Positions 12,971-27,929 are shown, counted from the first letter of the stretch. The stretch: 64,000 bases of DNA from Polyodon spathula (GCF_017654505.1 NC_054559.1:7515781-7579780); one strand, 5' to 3'. Notes: a model not told the origin generated them from the letters alone. Translations and numbers: made by a program.

Positions 12971-13480
12971 CTTGTCTTACAAAATGAGGGAATGGAATGG
13001 AGGTTTAAAATGTGCAAAATGCTAACACCGAAAAGAGTAACAAGCTTAATGCTGGATAATATGCAACTTGTTTATTCACCAAAAAAAAGGTGTATTTTAA
13101 ACAATATAATTGCGATTTGAATGGAATTTGAAGAATACCACTTGTTCCTGAAGAACAGAAGAAAATAAAAAAAGGCTTACTACTGAGTTCCAGTAACATT
13201 TTTTATAAATAAATGCTTGTCACCCTGCATGCAGGAGAACTTAGACAAGAGCAATAGACAAGAATGCAAGCCGAGTCTGACACTGTAACTCCGCTCCCAC
13301 ACTGAAGCAACAAGTTTACAGGGAGCAAAGCACAGAAACACACTCCCTCAGGGGTGGCCAGTGAATCCTTCGGGGCTGGACACATTGCCTACATCCTTCT
13401 GGATTCAGCTGGAAACAGTCAGAGCAGAAAGCCTGACTGGCATCCGAGACTTAGAGAAGTAGAGAGCCGCTTGGCAGTCA

Positions 13481-13483
<3 letters not shown>

Positions 13484-13549
<66 letters not shown>

Positions 13550-13560
13550 CGGGGGGGGGG
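13484..13560. repeat. (GA)n microsatellite plus G10 run
   Basis: About 32 GA units (13484-13547) and then ten G (13551-13560). In the gene's sense this is C10 followed by (CT)n, beginning about 30 bases after the donor of exon 13590-13779. Confidence 0.97.
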
Positions 13561-13589
13561 CAAAAGTGAGAGTGGCAGAGCAGACGTAC

Positions 13590-13779
13590 CATCATCCTTG
13601 GATCTCTCGAGGACCGGTGGGGAGCTGGGAACGCCGTCACCAATGCGGGTGAAAGCCAGCACCTGGATCTCATACAGGACGTATTTGCGCAGGTTTCTGA
13701 GCAGGACAGACTGTGTGAGGTTCCCTTTCACTACGTGGATTTGAGGGTCTGAGCCCGAATCCTTCTCTTTGTACAGCAC
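13590..13779 (-). CDS. SDK1: SDK1 exon: FN3 repeat 7, second half
   Basis: 190 bases; enters in phase 0 and leaves with one base. It encodes VLYKEKDSGSDPQIHVVKGN, then LTQSVLLRNLRKYVLYEIQV and LAFTRIGDGVPSSPPVLERS. Acceptor at 13781-13780 (GTTCAG), donor GTACGT from 13589. One NLT sequon. The open frame runs on into the intron's CT repeat and ends in a Leu-Ser run that is not part of the protein. Confidence 0.94.
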
Positions 13780-14420
13780 CTGAACAGACACAAGGGGAGA
13801 GGAGCATCAATAACAATTAAGTTAAACTTTGATGCTTTTGGCATCTCCCGCCAATAAAGCTCCTTTAAAGCCCAAGGAGACAACAGGCAGGCTTTTTCTA
13901 TTATTAACCCATCTGCTCAGGGCTTCTCAATTAGCACAGACACATAAAGGAGTCGGGAGCTTGAAGACAATATAAGAAGGTGCTGCTAAATCATGACTGA
14001 AAAGAAAAGAAATCCACCTGCTAGATCATGATCTAATGGTCCACTTTTCATTGCAGTTAGTAAATATATAGCTGTACACTTCCTGCAGATATTACTCAAA
14101 TGCCTAATAATTCCCATCACTAGCCCATGAAATACAGAATCATTGTGATGGTGTTGTGTATGGTGAAAGCTTTTACATTTTGCTTCTGGCAAAGCACTCC
14201 TCTCCATGACACACAGTTGAATTTGTCTTTATCGAAAACGGTCTGTTTTCATTTTGCTTGATCCAAGTAGGAAACCAAGGCTCGCTCAGCTCAAAGCTTC
14301 AAAACTAAATTTCTCAGCAGCTGGAGTTTTGATACTAAACTGCTAAGTCTAATCTGTGATTGCAATGTCTAAATAGACATGCAGGTAAAGTACAGCTCCC
14401 TGACGTCTACAGCGAGTTAC
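13780..14420 (-). other. Intron within FN3-7, no element recognised
   Basis: 641 bases, AT-rich, with no family signature or tandem repeat. Confidence 0.7.
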
Positions 14421-14536
14421 CTTGAATCCAAGGATGTATCCGTTTCGCTCATGCTCAGGAACAGGAACCCAAGTGACCAAGATGCTCGTGGAGCTCACTG
14501 CCTCTGTCGTCACATTTTGTGGAGCACCAGATGGAA
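14421..14536 (-). CDS. SDK1: SDK1 exon: FN3 repeat 7, first half
   Basis: 116 bases; enters with one carried base and leaves in phase 0. It encodes VPSGAPQNVTTEAVSSTSIL, then VTWVPVPEHERNGYILGFK. Acceptor at 14538-14537 (TCCCAG), donor GTAACT from 14420. One NVT sequon. Twin in size and phase of the FN3-3 exon at 39377-39492. Confidence 0.94.
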
Positions 14537-15337
14537 CTGGGAATAGGAAATAGAATTCCAGTAAAAATCCTAAAACCTTCACTGGGCCTTCTAGTACCTT
14601 CTAGATAGATTCTATGTTACCATGGCAACAGACCTCTAAACTGGAAAAAAAAAATCCCGGTATCAGTCACATTCATACGTATGTACATGGCTAATGACGT
14701 TTGTATCAGACTACCTACGTCATCACTGCCTGCACCACTCAGTTTAATGTCAACAGCCGTCATATTTATCATTAACAACAAGCACTGTAAAGCAGGAGAA
14801 ATGAGATATGCCCTGTGTTCAGTGGGAGAAACAAGATCATTTCACTAGCTACCTGAATAAGACCTGGACGTACATCTATCATTTTTTTTTCTTGTCAGTG
14901 AAAAAAAAAAAAAATTAGGATGACTTTGAACATATTTTTCTCCAAAGCATAGCAGCGTAACCTGCACATACATAACTATGAATGCAGCGTTTTCTACAGC
15001 TATGCATCACAGTTTACACAAGCAAAACAAAACTAGAAGGTAAGCAACACAGAATATATAAAATAATAATATGGGTCAGAATCTATTGCTAACGCAAAAT
15101 CAGTGCAGTGTAAAGACTAGTGAAAAGTAAGTAAGTAAATACAAGCAGCTTTCGGGGAACACTGATGGGCCCCAAACAAGGGATTGACTCTTGTACTGCT
15201 GAACTTACCCACACTTGTATTTACTTACTCTCCTGAGACATGTAACAGTCGCAGTTTATAATATCACACAAACCCTAGATGGAATTATTTTCCTGTAACT
15301 CACTGAAGCCCATGTATTATTATATACAGTTAGTGGA

Positions 15338-15837
15338 CAAAAAATGGAAACACCAATGTAAAGTCACTTAATAGGGCATTGGGCCACCAAGTGCGGCCAG
15401 TATGGCCTGTAGGAGTCGTTCCAGAATATCTCATAAATGCTTGATTGGGTTCAGATCTGGTGACTGAGAATGCCATGACATATGCTCTGCGAATGGGGGC
15501 ACTGTCACCCTGGAAGACCCCCCCCCCCCCTCCCCGGCAGGAAAGAAATGCTGCAACATGGGGTGAAGATGATCACTCAGTGTCATTAAGTAGCGATTAG
15601 CGTTGACCTTGCCATTAAAGAGAATGAGTGTACCCAAACCATGCCAGGAAAATGCGCCCCACAAAAAGGTTGGCGCCACATGTGCGCTCATCCTTTTGTA
15701 GTGGTGAAGGATGATTCATCTGACCATATCACATTTCTCCACTGCTCGGTAGTCCATTGCCTGTGCTCTTTGCATTGCCAGGTGTGATGAGCAGTTTGTG
15801 CACTGCAACCCAACTATGGTATTCCGCTCTATAGAAA
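15338..15837 (-). mobile_element. Tc1/mariner fragment, C-terminal part
   Basis: The left end AGTTAGTGGACAAAAAATGG looks like a terminal repeat. Minus-strand frames read FLWGAFSWHGLGTLILFNGK, NANRYLMTLSDHLHPMLQHF and [15 protein letters not shown], the last part of a Tc1 transposase with an internal deletion and a C-run. The 5' half is missing, cut at the junction with the next Tc1. Confidence 0.75.
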
Positions 15838-18405
<2,568 letters not shown>

Positions 18406-18559
18406 GAGATCCAGCTTTTATTACAGAGCCTGCCGTGCGGGTGTGTGCATTCTCTGCTGGGTGACGGGCAGGAGATCGAGACGGAGGTTGAAGTTGACAC
18501 GCCCTGCAGGTGAACAGGTTTTATTTACATATCAACACACTGAACAGCTCATGTGACAC

Positions 18560-18562
<3 letters not shown>

Positions 18563-18592
<30 letters not shown>
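18563..18592. repeat. (CT)n microsatellite
   Basis: About 14 CT units followed by CA-rich sequence. Confidence 0.9.
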
Positions 18593-18594
<2 letters not shown>

Positions 18595-19469
18595 ACATAC
18601 GCACACACACACACATCGGTGAATTCAGGTACTTCATTAAATTTATTTCAATAAATACACACTATTTACAATAAACATTTACAAAAAAAATCTTTTCATG
18701 CGCAGGGCTCCTGACCTGCCACAGTGCTGTATACACTTACATTAGTGTCGGGTAATTTGCACCGTAGCAAAATGCATGGGTTTATAATAAAAAAACAAAA
18801 AAAAAACACTTTCAGTTGTAAGCACAACTGGCTTTCCTGTAGCCCACAGGTACTCAATTACATTCTCTGGCGGGTAATGTCCAAACCTTGGGGGGCCACA
18901 GGGCGCCATGATGTGTGTACCGGTGGGGTTTGTTTAAATGGTCAGGAAAAGCTGACTATGGAATCATATTTTACATACAGTAACAGAACTTTGCAACACT
19001 ACACAAATAATTACTTACAATGATACAATGCTTGACTGCCATTTAATAATAAAACTAGAAAGCAAATATATTTTTTCTGACAATATTTTCCTGACAATGT
19101 TCAAACGACATCTTGCAAACAAATAATTATACAAATCCCACTGTAATGCTTTTAAAACAGCATGTTATTCATTAAAATTTTATTAAAACTAGAAAATGAC
19201 TCAGCAGCAAGCATCCAAATTAACTAATTAAATTATTTATGACGTATAAGCATCTTATTAAGCGGCTGATTAAAAGTGTAGCACTATGTCTAAATATGCA
19301 TGTTCTAACTCCAATGTGTTTAAATGTAAATGAAAAGTTTCTAAATTAAATACATATTATGACAGTAAACAGAGGGAAAATAAACTTAAGTGCATATCTA
19401 ACGTGCCATCTTTGAGAGGCGTGCCGTAGGTACATTTTTTACTGGTGCCAAACAAGATTTTTTAAGCCA

Positions 19470-19905
19470 AATAAAAGATACTGACGCTCGGCACTGATGC
19501 ATTGCACTCGGTACCAACGCTCAGCACTGATGCAGTGCACTCGGCACCAACAGAGTGCACTCGGTACCGACGTTCAGCACAGACACGTGTACTTAGTGCC
19601 GACTCTCTGTGCTGACTCGATGCACTCGGTACCGATGCACGGCACCGAAGCAGTAACCTCGAAACTCACAGGCGAGATCGGGGATGATAAATCGCAGTTA
19701 CTGCAAGTGGCAAGTTAGCAGCGTCACCCACCTGCAAGTCAGTCACTGGCTAAAGTGCTTAGTCAGTGCGAACATCAGACCAGCAGCAGCCTGCACCGAA
19801 ACAGTAACCTCGGCCCCTAAGGATCAGGGGCGACGAGTCGCAGTTGCTGTATGTGGTGAATCAACAGCGATGCCCACCTATGAGTCAGCCACGGGCTAAT
19901 TCTAA
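19470..19905. repeat. Tandem repeats, GGTACCGA-type, DIRS-leader-like
   Basis: About 19480-19650 is built of 33-36-base units with GCACTCGGTACCAACGCTCA variants. Then come two diverged copies of a unit of about 125 bases (GCACCGAAGCAGTAACCTCG at about 19641 and GCACCGAAACAGTAACCTCG at about 19793), each ending near CAGTCACTGGCTAA or CAGCCACGGGCTAA. The phrase GATGCCCACCT also occurs at 44493-44503 in the DIRS 5' region. Confidence 0.55.
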
Positions 19906-21100
19906 ATTTTAGCACAAAAAAAACAAAAAAAAAACAAACAAAAGCTAGCTTAAAAAAGTCTTTGTAATAGCACTACAGAAGAAGTACTAAAACAGCATCG
20001 AGCTGCTAGTGGGAACGCATGACACATTGTCATTAAGTAATTAAAAGCGTTACTGAGATTTTTTTTTTTTTTTTTAAGCTGCGTACACAAGTGAAAACTG
20101 TCAAATTTAACTTAAATAAACTCTTCAAGAAATAAATGTGGTAAAGTGGGCGTTGCACAAAGAAAAAAAAAACAACACCATTTTGGTTTTCGTTTATTAC
20201 TCTCCTTATAACAGAAAATAGAATCACAACAAAACACTGATCACCTTGCTAGTTTGGCCAGCATCTGGAAAGTGTGGAACATTTTCGAGTGATGTGTATT
20301 ACCTGCACCTGTATCCCCCCATTCTGACACGCTTGCCAAATCTGAAGCATCACTTTGCTGATGTTGTGTTAATACCACACATCACTAGCCATTTTAGACA
20401 CAGACATGGATTTCTGCCTTAGAAATAATGTGCAGCAATGTTTGTAATAATATTCAGATAGTTTTACCGCATTAAACAAAATAATATTACTCCATACCGC
20501 TGTTTTCATATCGCACTAACACTAGGCGGAGATTTGTGACGCATGCCAAAACGAAATATCATCAGAATGAAAGCTGGCCAGTCAGCTCACTTGTCCCTGA
20601 TTAGGTTGCCAAAAAAAAACGTTCTTAGGGGACAAAAATACCCTGTTGATAAAGGCAATATTACAATCTTGCGTATCAGCAATTTCAGCTTTTGTAATGA
20701 AGGACAGCTGACACACGACGGGCCAAAACGAAGGATTTCACAGGCCGCCAATTGAGGAAGCCTACTGTAGCTATTTTGCATTAGTGCTGTACACATGGGT
20801 GACATTGCTTAAGAGCTTGATCATGGCGGGTAAACAGTTAGGGTTGATATATGACAGGCAGATACACGACGGATTACTGTGTATATATTTATTAGTGCTT
20901 ACAGCAACACTCACCAGTGGGGCTGATATTAGCTGACAGTCAGAGCGCACCAGGAGAACACACCCCCCACTGATCAACTCCTGCCAATGGGGTGCTGGCA
21001 GGACACGCCCCCGACTCACAGCAGCAGCAGTGACAAGCAAGGGAAAGCGAACAGTGGCTCCAGCAAAGTAAACCCCACCGCTCGCCTCCGCGACAATATA

Positions 21101-22623
21101 CAGTCGCACACAAAAGTATTTGGCCATTTTAAAAAAATCTGAAAAACCATAAAGAAAGTGATTTCTATAACTTTGAATTGCTCTAATTAAAGATCTACAT
21201 TAAAGTAGAGATTCAGCTTCATAATAAAAAAAACCCTAATTATTAAATAACTTGCACTAAATAAAAAATAACATGCAAAAACTAATTTCATACTTTGACA
21301 AAAGTATTTGTGTACCGTTACATTAGTATTTGTGCCCACCCTTCATTTACAGCTTGCAGTCTTTCTTGTATTTTGCCACCAGTTCTTTCCAGAGATATTT
21401 GCGCTCATTCTTCAACACATACAGTTTTGCGTTCTGCAATCGACTTTGGTTTCCTTTCTGCAACAGCAGCCTTCAAGTCAATCCACGACATCTCAATGGG
21501 TTTCAAGTCTGGGGACTAAGATGGCAAATCCATAACTGTAATCTTCCTTTATTTCAGAAATTCCTTTGAAGACTTTGCAGAATGCTTAGGGTCATTATCC
21601 TGCTGAATGCAAACTGCTAGCACTGGGTAACAAATGAGAGTGAAAAATGTCTTCATATTTGACAACATTCATTGATCCTTCTACAATACAAAGGTCACCA
21701 GTGCCTGAGGAAGAAAAACAAGCCCATACCATCACACAACCTCCACCATGCTTAACACTGGGCAGGATTAACTTTTCTTTAAATTCCTCTCCTCTTTCTC
21801 CAAGGATATTGTTGCTTTGCTGGTGAAAAAAGTTATATTTTGGATTTGTCTGACCATAAAATTTGGTTGAAGAAATCATCAGGGTTCTTCAATTATTCAA
21901 TAGAATTTTTTTTTTGTGTATTGTTTTTAACAAAGGTTTGCATCCTGGTTTTCACCCATGGACTTTGATCTTATTAATGTATCATTGAATTGTTCGCTCA
22001 TGAATTTCTTGACCATCTTCTCTCAATTCTTGTGTCAAAACTTATGCAGTAACCCAAGGATTTTTCCGGACTGCTTGAACAATTATTCTTCCAAATTTTG
22101 CAGAAATCTTTCTTGGTCTTCCACACCTGGAGCTAGTTGCAGTAGTTCCTGTTCTCCTGTGTTTGTCAATAATAGCCCACACAGTGCTTTTCAGTAAACC
22201 AAGTCTTTCTGCTATTTTTCTGGTAGTTTCTCCTTTTTTGTTTAGTTGTATCACTGCCATTTTAAGATCATCTCTGAACTCTTTAGTTGTAACCATTTTT
22301 GCTGCTCTTTTAATCACCCATTTCCAATTTATTTTTCAGCACTTTCTGATTATGTATTTATTTATTCTATAATTGTCACATGTTGGTTTACAATTATGAT
22401 AATTGTCAATAATTAGCAATAAATGGGTTTCATACGAAATATGTTGTTGCCCAAATAATTTTGTCACAGTATGAAATTTGTTTTTGCATGTTATTTTTCA
22501 TTTTATGCATGTTATGTAATAATTAGTTGTTTTATTACAATTAGATGTTCTAGAAATCACCTTCTTTGTGGTTTTTCTATTTTTTTTTAAACAGCTCAAA
22601 TATTGTTCTTTTGTCTGCGGCTG
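21101..22623 (-). mobile_element. Tc1-like DNA transposon with TA duplication
   Basis: The left end CAGTCGCACACAAAAGTATT (21101) pairs with the right end TTGTTCTTTTGTCTGCGGCT up to 22623, with TA on both sides (21099-21100 and 22624-22625). Inner repeats AATTTCATACTTTGACAAAA at about 21282 and TTTTGTCACAGTATGAAATT at about 22460 match in inverse. The element encodes a minus-strand transposase. Confidence 0.88.
21350..22317 (-). pseudogene. Tc1 transposase, broken
   Basis: MVTTKEFRDDLKMAVIQLNK, then TTRKIAERLGLLKSTVWAII, forms the paired-type HTH; RTGTTATSSRCGRPRKIS is the GRPRK hook. After stops: SVKHGGGCVMVWACFSSSGT, the region between the first two acidic catalytic residues. The C-terminal third is in other frames. 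Not functional. Confidence 0.85.
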
Positions 22624-23084
22624 TATTTAAATCTCACACAGCTAAAAAAATTTCTGATGGACACAGATCTTTTTTTTTGCCTTCAAATACATGTAAAAAA
22701 AAAAAAAGTTTGTTTGGATATTCTGATATTTGTCCCAGCACCAATATATATTAGCTAGATATTAGCTACATCCAAGCTAAACAGACCAAGCTTCTCACAT
22801 GCGCATGGCTGGGCTTTGTGAGGCAGCTGTGCTCTTTATGACAGTACCTCAATGCACAAAACAGTAATTTCAGCTCTACAATTAAATAACCCTGTTTTCT
22901 CATTACAGCAGACAAACCTAATGTTACAAAATTTTCAACAGTCAGCCAAAAACAGCTTTTTTTTTTTGTTCTGTACAGAACCACATGAGCTGCAAATGGC
23001 GCTCTTGTGAAATGAAGCACACTTGTAGCTTTCTGAGAGAAAGAAGTCATTATAAATATGAAGCAAAAAACCAAGGACAACGAG

Positions 23085-23450
23085 TTAACTACCCTTTACT
23101 TAGGACTGTTACATGCCTCCCAGGAGCCAGAGTTATGGACATTGTGTCACAAGTGCCTAATTTATTAAATGGATATAAAAGAGAGCCTATGGTCATTGTC
23201 CATGTGGGTACCAGTACATAAGAGATAGAAAATCAGAGGTACTAAAAGAAAACTCTAAGGTACTAACAAAACAAACTGAAAGACTCTGGCTTATTACCTT
23301 TTATTGGTAGAGGGGATGAACACTACAGAAGAATGAAAGCTATAAATAATTGGGTAGTTAAGTGCTGTGCACACAAAGGGCTGGGATTTATAAATAACTG
23401 GGACTGCACCTAAACAGGGATGGGGCTAGTATGCTAGCCGCTAACATTGA
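23085..23450 (+). pseudogene. LINE ORF1 remnant with SGNH esterase-like block
   Basis: RTVTCLPGARVMDIVSQVPN, then GYKREPMVIVHVGTST, matches the esterase (SGNH hydrolase) region of CR1/L2-type ORF1 proteins (…GARV…VVHVGTND…). A later WVVKCCAHKGLGFINNWDCT piece matches the region with the final Asp. Stops occur between. It could be the 5' part of the L2 next to it or a separate LINE. Confidence 0.6.
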
Positions 23451-23589
23451 AAAGCATTTAGCAAATTATTTAAACTAGGAGCTGGGGAGGGGAGGGGATT
23501 CAAAGAGGTTTGCCCTGGGCTGAATGTTAAAAACAATTAGAATATCTTACCACTCACAGTATTTACTGCTTTTTAACAGACCCTGTGGT

Positions 23590-25851
23590 GTTTCAGTAAT
23601 CTTTACCATATCCCTATTACCGCTGCCCCAGTGCACACTTCTGATAATACAACTTTACATCTAGATCTCTCTTATAAAGCACCTTTAATTAATGATTTTA
23701 TTAAGGATTTTAACCTGGATATTTTAGCTTTAACTAAACTTGTCTTGGAGCTGAGGACAATGTTTCCTTGATTGAGGTGTGTCCTCCAAATGATTCTTTC
23801 ATTCATAAAGCACGTGGAGGGCGGGGAGGTGGACGTGCCACCATCATTCACAATGAATATATAACTAAACAGAGAATTTCTGAGGGATACTCATCTTTTG
23901 AACTGTTAACTCTAACACTAAATACTAAATTACCTGTTCTTATTGTAATTATGTATTGGCCTCCTAAGTCAAACTTATCATTTTTTACTGAATTTAGTGA
24001 GTTTTTATCATTATTGTCTGTCAACTAATGACACGACTCGTAAGCTGAAATGTGAGGGTCGCAAATTGGAACGCAGATGGCAGGGTACTAATCTGCATGT
24101 TCATTACACTGAATGGAAAAGCCATCAAGCTAAATATAGGAAGGCTCTGTGACCCAGGCTAGATCTTCATACTATTCCAATCTGATTGAAAATAATCCTA
24201 GTTTTCTTTTTAGTTCCATAGATAAATTAGTAAATTCACCTTCTAATACTTCTACCCTCATAATTGGCTCCTTTTTTAGCTGCAATGACTTCAAGGTTTT
24301 CCAAAATACAATACTTGACATTAGAGATCAGATTTTACAGACTCCTTCTATTATAGACCATTCTTTCTTACCTGAACCTATTAGACCTGTTAGAGCTACG
24401 CCGGGGGCTTTTTCTCTTTTGACCTGACAGCATTAGTTCTGCATATGATACTTACTATGTGTGCTCTTGATCCAATCCCTATTAAATTATTAAAATATGT
24501 TTTCAGTGTTATTAATACATGCATTTTAACAATTATGAATGAATCACTTTCCTCTGCTATAGCTCCCACTGCATTTAAGGTTTGCAGTGGTAAAGCCCTT
24601 GCTCAAAAACAACAACCTGGACCCTAAAGCCCTTAGCAACTATAGGCCAATATCCAACCTGCCATTTTTATCAAATGTTCTTGAGAGAGTTATTGCTACT
24701 TGACAGTTTGTAACTTGTAATACTGTATTTGAGAAATTCCAGTCTGGATTTCGTGCTGCACATAGCACCGAGACGGCCCTTGTTAAGGTAGTAAATTATC
24801 TTTTGATAAGCTCTGACTTCAGCTTTCCTTCAATATGAATTCTCCTAGATCTTAGTGCTGCCTTTGATTGTCTTGAAAGTTTAGTGGGTTTGTCCTATCT
24901 TGGTTTAGGTCTTATCTTTCCGATAGGTTCCAGTACATCTATACCGGGGAGATGAAGTCTGATTTGTCAGAAGTTGCCTCTGGTGTTCCACAGGGCTCTA
25001 TCTTAGGTCCTTTGTTTTTATCACTATATATGCTGCCATTAGCTGCATGTTATTATCTGAAGTCATGGGATGAATTTCCATTGTTATGCAGATAACACTC
25101 AGCTATACTTTGGATCCAGGCACTCCTTCTACTGGGTGCTATTAGCTGCTTGCCTTGCTGACATCAAGTGTTGGATATCACAGAGCTTCTTAATGTTGAA
25201 TTCTGACAAAACAGAGGTCATTGTTGTAGGCTCACAGCATCAACTAACAAATATCCTTAGCAGTCTCTTATCGGAACTAAACTAGAAATGAGAAATTTGG
25301 GGGTCATCTTTGATCCTGAGCTATCATTTGAGAATCACATTAGGAAAATTACTAAAGTATAATTTATCATATGAGAAATACAGCTTAGACCTATTATTGC
25401 CATACCTGATGCTGAAACACTAATGTATGCCTTTGTTTCATCAAGAATTTCTCTGGTATCCCAAAACAGATGTTTCTCATTTGCAGCTTGTTCAGAACAG
25501 CTCCTAGAATTCTGACTAAAACCGGGAAAAGTGAACACATTACCCCTGTTTTTGCCTCTGCAATGGTTCCCTGTGGAGTATAGATTTGATTAAGATTTTG
25601 TTGCCCTGAATGGATTAGCACCCAGTCATTTGTATGAGTTACTGACCCTGTGGGGCTACTGGTTATTCCTAAGGTCAATAAAATCTCCATGGGAGGAGAG
25701 CTTTTTCTTGTAAAGCTCCTAAATTGTGGAATGCTCTTCTGCCTGTGTCTGTCAGGGACGCAGGGACCATTACAGTTTTTAAGTCAAGACTGAAAACTTA
25801 CTTTTATAAAAAGTTTTTCTTGCCTTAGTCGGTTTTTATATTGCTTTATTA

Positions 25852-25899
<48 letters not shown>

Positions 25900-26153
25900 G
25901 TAGTAGTAGTATATTTATCTATGCATGCATGTTTGTGTGCGTACAAACACTGTGTATATATATATATTTTTATAAAAATGATTATACTATTTGAATATGT
26001 TATTTAAATCGTATGATTGTGGTAGATATGAAATATGTTTTACAAATGTATTGTAGTTATTTTAGGTTTTTTATTCTGTACTGTACAGTGCTTAGAAATA
26101 CTTCTGTATAAAAAAGCGTTATACAAATGCAAATAAATAAATAAATAAATAAA
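23590..26153 (+). mobile_element. L2-type LINE, degraded
   Basis: Frames broken by stops read an endonuclease start (INDFIKDFNLDILALTKL, HKARGGRGGGRATIIHN), a reverse transcriptase (CALDPIPIKLLKYV, then [39 protein letters not shown] and [14 protein letters not shown]), and a C-terminal region (MRNLGVIFDPELSFENHIRK). The YADN stretch replaces YADD. The 3' end AAAAAGCGTTATACAAATGC with an AAAT tail is the L2-type tail. Parts of the endonuclease region are deleted near 24030-24150. Confidence 0.85.
25852..25899. repeat. (TTA)n microsatellite in L2 3' region
   Basis: About 15 TTA units just before the L2 tail region; ends with four TAG units. Confidence 0.95.
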
Positions 26154-27164
26154 CATAAAGAAACCACTTCTGCTGGATCACCAGATGAAAACGTAATGCT
26201 GAGTGCGCTTCTTGAAATCATTGTAAGGAAGGCTTACAAAACTGGTAAAAAACTAGTGTGGGTCCTTTATACATTTTGGGAAAATAGCAGTAAAGACACA
26301 CAGTAGGCCATGTAAGCCTGATGTTTTATAATGTACCCGGTTTAGTATCTTGATAGATACCATGCTATGGAATGTGCTGTGCCTTACCATATGGCTCTGC
26401 ATAATTCTGTAGACATGTGCAAAACTATTTGTTCATGAAATCAGCTTTGTGTACAAGACAAGTATGATTAATTATGACGCCTACAAGATGATTTATCTTT
26501 AATCCCACAGGAATGAAATAAAGCAATGGTGGCTCATGATAACTGTGCTGAACATCTGCCTCAAAGAAAAAACAAACACTTATTGGTACAGCCTTCATCA
26601 GCAAACATGTATTTTTAATTTCGAACATTTTGACCTATAAACGTCTCATTTGCAGTTCTATTCACCTCCCTCCCTCGTACATTCCCTCAGAAGATGCTGT
26701 TGCACAACAAAATATTAATACTTAAATATAGGCATATAGTTTGTATTTTGTATTACTCCCAAAAATATCTTAAGGAAGAGAGAGTGTCAGACCATTATTA
26801 AAAGAAAAAGGGTTAGGAAGAGAGAGTATCAGATCATTATTAAAAATGAAATAAGAAGTTAGTAGATTAATGTTTCCCGGGGGCCATGAACAAGTTCAAG
26901 TTCAATTCCCATCAAAATCAAACACTGAGATTAAGCAGTACTAAATCAATCAAATAGTGGCATTTCAAAATCACACAATCCTGATTTTACTTTAGTGAAC
27001 AGCTATAATAATGTTTTCATTAAAATCTTGTAACTTAGTTGTTTTCTGCTGATATTAAATGTTCTGCTTAATGTGTGTACGTACTAATAATTTAAACTCA
27101 CATTTATACTGCGGTAGTATTTAAATCAATTGAATATTGGTGATTCTGGTACAATAGTGGCTAC

Positions 27165-27402
27165 CTGACTCCCTGGTGCGGCCCCGCACCACCTCGCTCC
27201 AGGGCCCGGGCCCGATGGAATTGAAGGCCTGGATGCGCAGCAGGTACTCGGTCCACTCCTTCAGCCCCTCCAGGGTGATCTCCCTCTCCAGGCGCTCGCT
27301 CACCAGCTGGGTCCTGGGCTCACCCTGCAGGTCTGCTCGCCACACACTGATCCTGTAGCCCACCGTCTCTGGGTTCCCGTTGTATTCCGAATCAGGCAGA
27401 GG
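27165..27402 (-). CDS. SDK1: SDK1 exon: FN3 repeat 6, second part
   Basis: 238 bases, the longest exon here; enters in phase 0 and leaves with one base. It encodes PLPDSEYNGNPETVGYRISV, then WRADLQGEPRTQLVSERLER, EITLEGLKEWTEYLLRIQAF and NSIGPGPWSEVVRGRTRES. Acceptor at 27404-27403 (CTTAG), donor GTAGCC from 27164, which is weaker than the others. GC-rich. Confidence 0.94.
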
Positions 27403-27778
27403 CTAAGGAGGACAAGGAGGTTTGGATTTTTGTTTTGTTTTACTGTCCCATCCATGGCAGCAAAACGCCCATCGGTAGAGTACATTTAAAATTAATTTAA
27501 ATAAAGAAAAACAAAAAATAAACTTTGGGCAACAGTTTCCTCTAATCAAAATGTATGTCAAGTAATTATTACTAATTTTCTTTTATCAGTTTTACTGTCA
27601 TCTTGATTTAAGCATTCACAGAGAGGAACTTAGAAGGAATCCTATAATTGTTCTTTATTATTTTTAAACTGCATGCAGTAGTGGCTGTGAATTGTTGAGA
27701 ACAATATACTGTATATATATTACAGACTATAATAAAGTAGCCCCCACACAAGCCTGCCCAGTAGAGATGTGCTCTCAC
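27403..27778 (-). other. Short intron within FN3-6
   Basis: 376 bases; holds copy 1 of the 70-bp repeat and little else. Confidence 0.8.
27601..27670. repeat. 70-bp perfect direct repeat, copy 1
   Basis: Starts TCTTGATTTAAGCATTCACA and ends TATTTTTAAACT. It is identical base for base to 28530-28599, 929 bases away. It lies downstream of exon 27779-27929 in the gene's sense. Confidence 0.95.
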
Positions 27779-27929
27779 CACCCATCGCAGCCAGAGGCTG
27801 GTCTCGCTGGCCGTGCGGACTGTAACGCTGCTGGGGCTGACATCAGGAGGGGCCTGCAGGGTCTGAATCACCCGGGAGGGCTGGCTCGCCGGACTGGAGC
27901 CCACAATGTTCACCTGCCTCATCCGGAAC
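27779..27929 (-). CDS. SDK1: SDK1 exon: end of FN3-5 and start of FN3-6
   Basis: 151 bases; enters needing one base and leaves in phase 0. It encodes [20 protein letters not shown], then [20 protein letters not shown] and [10 protein letters not shown]. It is the only exon here that spans two FN3 domains without an intron at the domain boundary. Acceptor at 27931-27930 (GTGCAG), donor GTGAGA from 27778. A 70-bp perfect direct repeat lies on both sides of it. Confidence 0.93.

Larger units (their letters stand above)
6934..13589 (-). other. Intron between FN3-7 and FN3-8
   Basis: 6,656 bases. It holds the GA run, a T-rich block, the 40-bp minisatellite and the solo LTR. The stretches 6940-8960 and 9700-11370 show nothing recognised beyond short homopolymers. 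Confidence 0.7.

Noticed and set aside
13405..13590. Leu-Ser repeat as a C-terminal extension of the FN3-7 exon
   Set aside because: It lies past a good donor site (GTACGT), is intronic CT repeat, and the FN3-8 exon continues the frame correctly after splicing.
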